The position numbers and the translations under genes are program-made. From DAOUKH01 sp034421515 (lineage in GTDB: Bacteria; Chloroflexota; Dehalococcoidia; SHYB01), in the NCBI GenBank assembly GCA_034421515.1, contig DAOUKH010000068.1, forward strand, positions 1 to 22,396: a DNA stretch of 22,396 bases. The letters are read 5' to 3'. Positions 8,501-16,146 of the stretch are shown piece by piece (position 1 is the first letter of the stretch; each line of letters begins with the position of its first letter). Under the pieces are notes generated by a model that was not told where the DNA came from, searched no databases, and was given only the letters and a program-made list of their open reading frames with translations.

Positions 8501-10630
8501 ATGGCGGTGGCAACCAAGAAATACAACCCCGGTTTCCTCTCTGACGACGAGATCATAGAGACGTTCTGCGTTCGCAGCGATGAGTTCGCATCGATCATGG
8601 AGTCCGTGCGGGAATGCACGGGCAATTCCAATACGCACACCATCGTCATCGGCCCACGTGGGAGCGGGAAGACCCATCTGCTATTGCGAGTGGCTGCCGA
8701 AGTGCGCCGGGACGCCTCGCTTTCTGGCTATTTTCCGGTCGTCTTCCCTGAGGAGAGCTACGAGGTTGCCACGATAGGGGAGTTCTGGTTAGAGTGCCTG
8801 GCCCGTCTGGCAGAGCAGGCTCCCGCAAGCGAACGCTCCCAGCTGCGCCGCTCCTATTCCGACATCAGGGAGACGGCTGATGACCGGGACCTGGCGGACC
8901 GGTCCCTTGGTTCTATTCTGACTTTTGCTGACCAACACGAGGTGCGAGTCCTGCTGGTCGTCGAAAATCTGAACATGCTCCTCTCGGACATGGCCGACCC
9001 TGACGCAGGTTGGCGTTTACGTCAGACCCTCCAGGTCGAGCCCCGGATCATCCTTCTTGGTAGTGCCACAAACCGATTTGCGGAGATAGACAGGCCAGAC
9101 CATTCCCTGTATGACCTCTTCAGGGTCGTTACGCTGCCGCCCTTGGACGCTGAGGGTTCTGCCACCCTCTGGTCGTCACTGTCAGGGCAACCCAGGGGAG
9201 GCCAGCAGATAAGGCCGCTCCAGATCCTTACCGGTGGGAACCCTCGCCTGATCTCTGTGGTGGCGGGTTTCGAGAAAACGTACTCATTCAGGGACCTCAT
9301 GTCCAATCTGCTGGACCTGATTGATGAACATACCGAGTACTTCAAGAGCCATATCGAATCTCTTCCGCCCCAGGAGAGACGGGTGTACCTAGCCCTGGCC
9401 AGGTTGTGGAAGCCCGCGTCGGCTAGTGAGGTCGCTTCGCAGGCTCGCGTGAAGGTTAATGCTTGCAGTGCCCTGCTTAAGCGGTTGGCAGATCGCGGCG
9501 CTGTGTCGATAGAAGGCGGAACTAGACGGCGGCGAATCTACTACGTCGCCGAAAGGATGTACAACGTTTACTACTTGCTCAGGCGTCCTGGTGCCGAGAG
9601 TCACATTGTGGATGCACTGGTTCAATTCATGGCGAGCTACTACTCTCCAGACGAACTGGTGGACATTGGCATCGAGATAGCCGAGGGCTTGAACGATTCC
9701 GACCCGCGACTGAAGGGCGCCCAGTTCACGGCGTTTCGACAGTTGATTGCGTTGCCGGAGCTAGGAGACCTGCTCGTCACCCTGTTGACCCAGGATTCCG
9801 TCATTGGTGCATTTGGTTCCATTCAGGAACCGGAGTTTGTCGAGCCAGTGCTTAGCGCATTAATTGCCAAAGCGAAGATCACGGCTGCCGAGCAACGATT
9901 GGAGGAGGCTCTCGACTATTGGGATGAAGCAATCCGTATAGCCGATGAAGTTGGAGCCGACCACTTGCTCGTCGTCAAGGGTGTAGCGACGTTGAACAGA
10001 ATCAGTCTGTTGAGGAAGCTGGGCCGGAACGAGGAAGCTATTGAAACAGTGGCTGTGAACTACCTGGACCGCGACCAACGCGTTGGCATCGACATGGCGG
10101 ACTTAATCGTTGGCCTGGAGTTAGGCGTTGATGACGTCTCCGTCCATCCCGTCGGAATAGTCTACCGGGCCTTCACACTGCTCACTTTTGGCAACGTGGA
10201 GGCGGCCTTGAGCGAGGTCGATTCCGCTTTGGGGCTTCTCGAAGACGCGACCGGCGATAACGATCGATTGTTGCGGGAGGTGGCGATCGTTATGAAGGGA
10301 CTTCTGGCAGCGACAATGGGGCGTACGATCCGGAAGACTGATGCTGAGATGTTGGTCTCGGACATTGCAGAGCAAGGCTTTGGAGTGTTGGCGACCCACA
10401 GTGTACATGTCCTGCTCCAGTACTTCGCAACGATGGAACCAGCCGAGGCGTTGACCTTGATTGAACGGGCCGGTGCGATTGACCCACTACAACCGATTGT
10501 GGTGGCGCTGCGGAGAGAACTTGGACAGAACCCATCGGTGGCTCGGGAACTGGACGAAGTGTCTAAAGACGTCCAACACACCATCACTCAGATGAGGGAA
10601 GGCCTCAACCCTGACTCCGATCAGGATTGA
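8501..10630 (+). CDS. Orc/archaeal-type ATPase with winged helix and TPR-like C-terminus
   Basis: 709 residues from the ATG at 8501, which has GGAGAGG (8488-8494) 6 nt upstream; a TTG at 8486 is an alternative. Walker A is GPRGSGKT (51-58). The Walker B-like strand VLLVVENLN (150-158) carries Glu-Asn where Asp-Glu is expected. Sensor-1-like ILLGSATNRF (184-193) and TGGNPRL (244-250) are typical of Orc1/Cdc6-like and archaeal ATPases. A winged helix spans about 289-351. The rest is alpha-helical with TPR-like repeats, clearest near residues 450-510 (AEQRLEEALDYWDEAIRIA...). Together this suggests a DNA-binding or signalling ATPase with a protein-interaction arm. It sits between ATPase 1 and the nuclease gene in the same operon. 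Exact function unknown. Confidence 0.8.
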   Translation: MAVATKKYNPGFLSDDEIIETFCVRSDEFASIMESVRECTGNSNTHTIVIGPRGSGKTHLLLRVAAEVRRDASLSGYFPVVFPEESYEVATIGEFWLECLARLAEQAPASERSQLRRSYSDIRETADDRDLADRSLGSILTFADQHEVRVLLVVENLNMLLSDMADPDAGWRLRQTLQVEPRIILLGSATNRFAEIDRPDHSLYDLFRVVTLPPLDAEGSATLWSSLSGQPRGGQQIRPLQILTGGNPRLISVVAGFEKTYSFRDLMSNLLDLIDEHTEYFKSHIESLPPQERRVYLALARLWKPASASEVASQARVKVNACSALLKRLADRGAVSIEGGTRRRRIYYVAERMYNVYYLLRRPGAESHIVDALVQFMASYYSPDELVDIGIEIAEGLNDSDPRLKGAQFTAFRQLIALPELGDLLVTLLTQDSVIGAFGSIQEPEFVEPVLSALIAKAKITAAEQRLEEALDYWDEAIRIADEVGADHLLVVKGVATLNRISLLRKLGRNEEAIETVAVNYLDRDQRVGIDMADLIVGLELGVDDVSVHPVGIVYRAFTLLTFGNVEAALSEVDSALGLLEDATGDNDRLLREVAIVMKGLLAATMGRTIRKTDAEMLVSDIAEQGFGVLATHSVHVLLQYFATMEPAEALTLIERAGAIDPLQPIVVALRRELGQNPSVARELDEVSKDVQHTITQMREGLNPDSDQD

Positions 10631-10708
10631 AGGGCAAGTCCTGAGAAAGGCAATGCACCTGTATAGGGTTTACGAATATTGGAGTCGAGTGGACAACTGG
10701 TGGGTGAG

Positions 10709-11584
10709 ATGAACGGCGAGAAGGAAGACGTGAAGGATACCTGTCCTCCTCTGTCCAGCCTCTTAACCTTGGAAGTCAAAGTGACAGCCGACGGAGTCGG
10801 TTGCCTATTTGGGCGGCTTGAGCACCATCAGAGCCAAGCAGCGGCAATGTCGCTAGCATGCAGTATCGCTAGGCGACGACTCCCAGACGATAGACTCTTC
10901 GAATTGTGGCATGGTCATGCTACGGGTCAGACTGAATGGGAACTGAGCGACGTTGACTCCCTAGTCTTGCAAGCAGCACTCCTACAGAATCTTGGATCAA
11001 CTGCTGAACCTGCTATCGATCAACACTTACTTGGTCTCGTTGCTGAAAGTATGTGGCAGGGTGTGATAGAGCACATTGACGTCGGCCTCGGGATTCCTAT
11101 CCGAGTCGAGGGTCATGATTGGTCTGTAACTGACCCGGGTGGTGATGGTCTGACGGTCTACGGCTCAAATGGTAGCTACTGCTATCGGTTGTGGGAGTCA
11201 AAGTATCACGGCACCGACGAAGTGCTTAAGACGACAGTCAACGGTGCATGCAGACAGGTAGGTAATCGAGCTCTCGAATATCTGGCGCGCTTCTCGCTCG
11301 TGGCACAGTACCTCTCCGAAGACCAACAACTGGCGGCATTCTACGGGCGTCTAGCTGAGCTTTGGGCTGACAAAGACCCAGCTGCTGGTGTCGGAATCGT
11401 GGTCGGGACCGACAGTGACCACAGGGAGGATGGTGAAGACTGTTTCGAGGGAATGACGACTCATTTTGAGCTGACTGCTGATCAACACCAAGGACACCTT
11501 AATCTGGTCGACGGCTTCCGGACATTTGCTGAATCAGTCCGACGAGTTCTGTGGAAAGGCTGTGGGCTATGGACCGAGCCTTAG
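10709..11584 (+). CDS. hamA-like: HamA-like (DUF1837-type) PD-(D/E)xK nuclease
   Basis: About 291 residues from the ATG at 10709; an in-frame TTG at 10679 and a GTG at 10700 are alternatives and none has a strong ribosome site. A PD-(D/E)xK pattern is visible: LVAES (Glu113), then PGGDGL (Asp146), then LWESKYH (Glu163, Lys165), followed by a helix with VNGACRQV and YLARFSL. This spacing and the LWxxK strand resemble HamA, the DUF1837 effector nuclease of Hachiman. It directly precedes, and overlaps by 16 nt, a large SF2 helicase gene, the order hamA-hamB found in Hachiman. The likely job is DNA cleavage released when the helicase meets phage-linked DNA; this is inferred. A sampled line is about 52% GC, well below the flanks. 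Motif match is by eye, so a related nuclease family is possible. Confidence 0.65.
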   Translation: MNGEKEDVKDTCPPLSSLLTLEVKVTADGVGCLFGRLEHHQSQAAAMSLACSIARRRLPDDRLFELWHGHATGQTEWELSDVDSLVLQAALLQNLGSTAEPAIDQHLLGLVAESMWQGVIEHIDVGLGIPIRVEGHDWSVTDPGGDGLTVYGSNGSYCYRLWESKYHGTDEVLKTTVNGACRQVGNRALEYLARFSLVAQYLSEDQQLAAFYGRLAELWADKDPAAGVGIVVGTDSDHREDGEDCFEGMTTHFELTADQHQGHLNLVDGFRTFAESVRRVLWKGCGLWTEP

Positions 11585-14500
11585 ACCTTCAACTCTTGAC
11601 TAGCGCACTGGGAGAGCACCCTCGGTTGCCATCACCGGAGGCTCTCCAAAGGCTACTTTCAGAGGCTGAAGTCAATCTCTTCACGCATCGAGCGGAATTC
11701 GAACCCCAGTTGCTCAACACTGGTTGGTATCTCCAGTCGGTAGCTACGGCACGGGAGGATCTAGACCTCTATGGCATCGAGCGACAGCGACAGGCGCATC
11801 AGGTCTCTGCACATATCTTTGATCTGGCCCTACAGCGTGAAGACCTGACGGGCTTGGAAGTGCTGCAGTACACGTTCGCAGCGCAGATTGCGTACATGGG
11901 TGGGGAGTTGACGCCGAACTCTGCTGCGCTCGCCCGGCGCCTTTCAATTGTTCGAGAGCCCGAACAATTGGGGGATCCCGGAATCGTTTCCCTTGAGGCG
12001 GGAGTGCTCTTGTTAGCCCTTGACAGGCCTGCTCTTTATCCGCTACTCGACAGGCGGATCACTCAATTGGACTCTCTCGCCGCTGAGTTCGGCGATATCC
12101 GCGATTCGCAATATGCCTCAGCCGATGGTGTCGTAAGGGGAGTTCGTGACCTTACAAACTACCTCACTTACGGCTCTAGCGATGTATTGTCGCGCGCGCG
12201 AGCCCATTTGAGACGAGCACTTGAGAGTCGAGAAGCGCCCAGTGACGTTGAGTCCCGTTGGGTAGCTGCACACCTGTTGAGGATGGCGGATGGCCTGGAG
12301 ACAAGCTCCGTATGGAGTGTACTCCCCTCCAACCTCCCGAGTGCGGCACGTGCCATGACGTTAGGCGACCCGCCGGTACTGCAGCTATGGCCTCCGCAAC
12401 TGTCGTTTCTTACTGGCGGCGAACCAGGGGAACCATCACCTCTGGATCCCTCCGTGCGACGAGTGATCCTCTCTTTCCCTACCAGCGCAGGGAAGAGTCT
12501 ATTGGCGCAACTGTTTATTACTTCCCATGTTGTGGGGGGTAAGGGTGACGTGTGCGTCGTTGCCCCAACACACAGCCTCTGCCGCGAACTGAGTGCTTCC
12601 CTGCGGCGACGCCTCAGGACGCTCGGACAGCACCTGTATGTCGAGCCACCTCTCGGTCTTGGTGTAGCGAAGCCAGCAGCAGCCCGAGTCGCTGTTATGA
12701 CTCCCGAAAGGCTTGCGGGCCGACTTCGTAGTGACCCAGCCGGATTACTCGAGGAATTCGGAATGTTTGTCATCGATGAGGCACACCTTGTCGCGGATCC
12801 GGAACGAGGTTGGCGTCTGGAGGAGACTCTCTCCTTACTAAATCACGTCACGAAGGCTACACACCATCGGATCCTAGTGCTCTCAGCAGCTCTTGGTAGT
12901 CAGTCGCATGTGATGGCTTGGCTCGACGACGGTAACGGCGTGCTCGCACGGCATAACGATTGGCGTGGTCCCCGGCGTTTGTCTGTGATCTTTACGACGA
13001 GACCAGACTGGGAATCTGAAACCTTCGAGGAACCTCAGGGCTCACGCCTCGCGCGACGCGTTGCTCCGCTCGTGGGGGTGGTGTATCTCCGAACGGGACT
13101 CGCTGGATCCATCACCAGAGGAGAATTCTCCGAACCTGTCGGTGAACTCGTGCGCCGGCAGAAGAGAGATGGTGGTTGGACGCGCGATGGACAGAGCACC
13201 ACTCAGAGGGCCCAATTGTTGCCTCTGATCGGCCACATTCGGCAGACCGGATCGGTTCTGGTTATTGAAGCAACGAAGAGTTCTGTGCAGAGGCTTGCCG
13301 AAGAGATCGCCGACTCTCTCGAAGACGATCCTGCGACATTTGCACTTGCTGACCTGGTTCGGACGAGACTAGGACCTGAACATCCCCTTGCGCGAGTGAT
13401 TCCAAAGGCCGTCGCCTTTCATCATGCAGCTCTTCCTGTCGACATACAGTCAGAAATCGAGGACGCCGTTCGAGCCGAGCAAATCAAATGCCTGGTTGCA
13501 ACCACCACACTGACTGAAGGCATCAATCTCCCCTTCAAAAGCGTTGTTGTTGCCCAACGGGGCTTTCGAGACTCCGAAGGTTTCGTCGAGGTGGTTGATG
13601 ATGCGCGACTGCTCAACGCTGTTGGACGAGCGGGGCGCGCGGGGCGCGAAACTGAGGGGTGGTTGATACTTGCGGAGCATCGACCCTTCCGCCCATCCAT
13701 GTTTGAGCCGCTCAATAGAACTGCGATTGACCTCGAAATGCAGTCGACTATGGTATCGGAGGTTGCCCTCCATCAGCTCGCGGCACTAGAAGAAGCGGCA
13801 AGGGCGGGAGAGGATGCGATATTCGCGAACGTTGGTCCCGAAGCAAACGGTTTCGTTCGGAGTGTGTGGCTCATCGCCCAAGCATTGTCGGAACTGAGTG
13901 CTACTCCCAGCGATGAGGAAGTGCTAGACGCCATCAAGGCTACACTCGCCTGGCAACAGTTGGACGAGGCCGGCAAAGAAAAGTTCCTGGAAGTGGCGTC
14001 ACGAGCATATCGCGCCTTTTCAGAGCATCCAGTCGAAACAAGGAAAAGGTGGGCCCACTCAGGAATGTCACTCCCCAGTGCAGCATCCTTGGAGGTGGTC
14101 GCGGAAGAAGTACTTGGAATGATTACAGATGACATCGCCCAGAGTGAACCACCGCTGGCTATCGCAGAGATCCTCGGGGACGGGCGTCTTGCGCGCATCC
14201 TGGAATTGGCGGAGAACCAGAGGAGGGGATTCAAGGCGAGTCGGAACTCTCCGCGGGATGAACTCTTGCCCGTCGACCTTATGGCTCTTCTCATCGACTG
14301 GGTGTCCGGTGTTGATCTTCAGGATCTCGGAGACAGGCACCTCGGAGCCGTAAGGAGCGAGGACTACCGCTACGAACAGCTAGCTGAGTTCGTCGCATCC
14401 GTCTTTGAACACTACCTGCCTTGGGCCTTGGGTACTGTAATTGATTGGGTGAATGACGCGCTTCAGTCCGAGCCGACATCCTTCAAGATCCCAGATGACC

Positions 14501-15027
14501 TCGCTGCAGCGGTCCATTATGGAGTCGCTACAAGGGACGCGCTGAGTCTTATGCAGGGTGGTGTTCGCTCACGTAGGCTCGCCAACCGTGTAGCTGAGAA
14601 CCGCGCCGCGCATAAGACCGAATCAAAGGAGACGCCACTACGGGATTGGCTTACAAGTCAGGACATTTCCGTGTGGCGTACCAGATTCGATGCTTCACCT
14701 ACGGAAGTCGCCGACTTGCTGGCCTTCTCTCGCGACCCGAGCGTTCAACTTGTCAACAGAGTCCTTGAAGGAGAGGACTATGTTCTGCCGTATGTCGAGC
14801 GCGCCGCCATCCTCTTCGAGTCCCAAGCCAGTCTCGAATATGAGCCAGATCAGCCAACGCCTGCGCCACTGGTAATACTCGTGAATTCTGAGATCGTGGG
14901 CACGATCGGTCCAGAACACCACGATGATGTCTCTCTACTCTCTGGAATCGGCATACCCCTGGACATTCGGGTCCGTCCGTCAACGTCAGGTAGCGAACTC
15001 CTACTCCGACTAGCATCCGAATTGTAG
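11569..15027 (+). CDS. hamB-like: HamB-like superfamily 2 (Ski2-type) helicase
   Basis: 1152 residues from the ATG at 11569 (GGAAAGG upstream, 9-nt spacer); a GTG at 11551 is an alternative. Residues 1-280 are a helical N-terminal region without a recognised motif. The helicase core has motif I FPTSAGKS (303-310), Ia APTHSLCRE, Ib MTPERL (377-382), II DEAH (403-406), III LSAALG (438-443), V TTTLTEGINLP (645-655) and VI NAVGRAGRAGRE (683-694). The set is complete and most like Ski2/Hel308-type SF2 enzymes. A long C-terminal half (about 700-1152) is helical. Coupling by overlap to the HamA-like nuclease marks it as HamB-like: a DNA-scanning motor that holds and releases the nuclease. It is somewhat longer than the HamB proteins I know of. 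Confidence 0.78.
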   Translation: MDRALDLQLLTSALGEHPRLPSPEALQRLLSEAEVNLFTHRAEFEPQLLNTGWYLQSVATAREDLDLYGIERQRQAHQVSAHIFDLALQREDLTGLEVLQYTFAAQIAYMGGELTPNSAALARRLSIVREPEQLGDPGIVSLEAGVLLLALDRPALYPLLDRRITQLDSLAAEFGDIRDSQYASADGVVRGVRDLTNYLTYGSSDVLSRARAHLRRALESREAPSDVESRWVAAHLLRMADGLETSSVWSVLPSNLPSAARAMTLGDPPVLQLWPPQLSFLTGGEPGEPSPLDPSVRRVILSFPTSAGKSLLAQLFITSHVVGGKGDVCVVAPTHSLCRELSASLRRRLRTLGQHLYVEPPLGLGVAKPAAARVAVMTPERLAGRLRSDPAGLLEEFGMFVIDEAHLVADPERGWRLEETLSLLNHVTKATHHRILVLSAALGSQSHVMAWLDDGNGVLARHNDWRGPRRLSVIFTTRPDWESETFEEPQGSRLARRVAPLVGVVYLRTGLAGSITRGEFSEPVGELVRRQKRDGGWTRDGQSTTQRAQLLPLIGHIRQTGSVLVIEATKSSVQRLAEEIADSLEDDPATFALADLVRTRLGPEHPLARVIPKAVAFHHAALPVDIQSEIEDAVRAEQIKCLVATTTLTEGINLPFKSVVVAQRGFRDSEGFVEVVDDARLLNAVGRAGRAGRETEGWLILAEHRPFRPSMFEPLNRTAIDLEMQSTMVSEVALHQLAALEEAARAGEDAIFANVGPEANGFVRSVWLIAQALSELSATPSDEEVLDAIKATLAWQQLDEAGKEKFLEVASRAYRAFSEHPVETRKRWAHSGMSLPSAASLEVVAEEVLGMITDDIAQSEPPLAIAEILGDGRLARILELAENQRRGFKASRNSPRDELLPVDLMALLIDWVSGVDLQDLGDRHLGAVRSEDYRYEQLAEFVASVFEHYLPWALGTVIDWVNDALQSEPTSFKIPDDLAAAVHYGVATRDALSLMQGGVRSRRLANRVAENRAAHKTESKETPLRDWLTSQDISVWRTRFDASPTEVADLLAFSRDPSVQLVNRVLEGEDYVLPYVERAAILFESQASLEYEPDQPTPAPLVILVNSEIVGTIGPEHHDDVSLLSGIGIPLDIRVRPSTSGSELLLRLASEL

Positions 15028-15041
15028 GTGGAAGCAGGACC

Positions 15042-15671
15042 ATGCCTGTAGGTGATGCGGTCATCAAGTGTCGAGTAAGGCGGGCGGTATCGGACTACAT
15101 CGCGCATCATCGGGACGACGCGGTCGCCGAGTTGGACTTTTATCGGGCGATGCCGACCCTCCGCGGCGTAATCAAGGCGGCAGCTCTTGCGCGCACCGGG
15201 GATGGTGGGAAGCACCCGCACCAATGGCGGATTCCCTGCAATGTCCTCCGGGAGTTCGGGAGGTGCCTCTCCAGCAGGGAGCGGGACCTACGGGAAGCAC
15301 CGTCCTTCGATGAACTCCACCGGGTCGTCCGAGAGGTCGGAGACCGGATCCACGGCATCGGCGTCCTTGCGGTCTATGACACTGCGCTCCGCATCGGCGT
15401 GAAGCGCGATCTCCTTCCAACGCGGGTCTACCTGCACCGCGGCACCATGAGTGGAGCCGGGGCCCTGGGAATCGATCGCAGTTGCCCAGTCATCTCCGTT
15501 TCGGAATTGCCCGAGCCCTTCGCGAACCTCAAACCACACGAAATCGAGGACTGCCTCTGCATCTTCAAAGGACTGCTGTCGGGCGAGAAGCTCCTCCGGC
15601 CCAGGGGCTGCCGGTGCAGTGGTCGGGGTTGTGCGCGCCGGACCTGTAAAGCGACGCGCTCGCACTGCTAA
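15042..15671 (+). CDS. Small helix-hairpin-helix-like accessory protein
   Basis: 209 residues, starting 14 nt after the helicase gene with GGTGGAAG as ribosome site, so it is the last gene of the operon. Residues 101-119 (DRIHGIGVLAVYDTALRIG) form a GhG hairpin flanked by helices, as in helix-hairpin-helix DNA-binding proteins and DNA glycosylases. LPTRVYLHRGT follows, then a Pro-rich link and KPHEIEDCLCIFK (164-176). I recall similar small uncharacterised proteins in accessory regions but no function. The last 30 residues are Arg/Cys-rich (Cys190, 192, 197, 202, 209), unlike the rest, and could be a metal site or simply a lineage-specific tail. A role in DNA recognition for the nuclease-helicase complex is inferred from context. 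Confidence 0.72.
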   Translation: MPVGDAVIKCRVRRAVSDYIAHHRDDAVAELDFYRAMPTLRGVIKAAALARTGDGGKHPHQWRIPCNVLREFGRCLSSRERDLREAPSFDELHRVVREVGDRIHGIGVLAVYDTALRIGVKRDLLPTRVYLHRGTMSGAGALGIDRSCPVISVSELPEPFANLKPHEIEDCLCIFKGLLSGEKLLRPRGCRCSGRGCARRTCKATRSHC

Positions 15672-15987
15672 GCCTCCATAGTGGGCGATCTCCTCCAATT
15701 CGTCTTACGCATCTTTTCTTTGATATGAATGGCGTAGGGCCACCGCCTTAATCAAACTAAACACAACCGTCAGCGAGAATCAGTTGATGTGGATTTGCCA
15801 GAGCGCCAAGCGCAGCTCTCCCTTTATCTCAAATTGAACTGGATTGAAACTGATGCACCGCCAACGAGCGCTTTTCGCTTACCCCGTCACGTGGTCAGGC
15901 CCGCACAGAGCCTATAAGGTAGGTCGGCGCTCCCACACCACGGCCAAGGGCGGGCGGCGCGTTGCGCTGTGCGTCGCGACGAAAGCG

Positions 15988-16015
15988 TTGGCTCCGTCGA
16001 GGGCTGTGTTAGCAT
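15988..16015 (+). promoter_or_regulatory. Putative promoter of the SNF2 helicase-methyltransferase module
   Basis: TTGGCT (15988-15993) and TAGCAT (16010-16015) are 16 bp apart. A start near 16022 would give a leader of about 125 nt that contains the short open frame and palindrome described separately. The match is moderate. Confidence 0.35.
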
Positions 16016-16034
16016 GCCACCTCTAAGCTGACAG

Positions 16035-16101
16035 TAGGAGGCCTGTTGTGGCGAGCCGCACGCGTGTCGCCAGGGCGGCGAGCAGCAGTCGCCTGGGGTA
16101 G
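16035..16101 (+). promoter_or_regulatory. Possible 17-codon leader open frame upstream of the SNF2 helicase
   Basis: TAGGAGG (16035-16041), the best Shine-Dalgarno in this region, stands 6 nt ahead of a GTG (16048) that opens a 17-codon frame ending in TAG (16099-16101). The frame is the same as that of the helicase, which starts at TTG 16147. The peptide is Arg/Ala/Ser-rich. It could be a translated leader that tunes helicase expression, or a former longer helicase start cut by an amber codon. Confidence 0.3.
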
Positions 16102-16118
16102 AGCACCGTACGCGCATA

Positions 16119-16133
16119 TTGCCCGACGGGCAA
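16119..16133. promoter_or_regulatory. Palindrome adjoining the helicase ribosome site
   Basis: TTGCCCGACGGGCAA is a perfect 7-bp inverted repeat about one base. It abuts the ribosome site GAGAGG (16134-16139), which is 7 nt from the TTG start. In RNA it can fold as a 6-bp stem with a GAC loop; in DNA it is operator-like. Confidence 0.35.
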
Positions 16134-16146
16134 GAGAGGCATCCGA

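Larger units (their letters stand above)
15672..16146. other. Intergenic region between the two defence modules
   Basis: 475 nt with no convincing protein gene. The left half (to about 15860) is relatively AT-rich; the right half is GC-rich. I find no clear Rho-independent terminator after the helix-hairpin-helix gene. Towards the right it holds a promoter (15988-16015), a strong ribosome site with a 17-codon open frame (16035-16101) and a palindrome next to the helicase ribosome site (16119-16133). A 60-codon open frame at 15844-16026 has no ribosome site or motif and is not called. Confidence 0.5.

Noticed and set aside
15800..15880. Possible terminator stems (AGAGC...GCTCT near 15799; AGCG...CGCT near 15868)
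   Set aside because: Stems are only 4-5 bp and not followed by a T-run.
15844..16026. 60-codon open frame between the two modules
   Set aside because: No ribosome site, no motif, and it overlaps the likely promoter of the SNF2 module.
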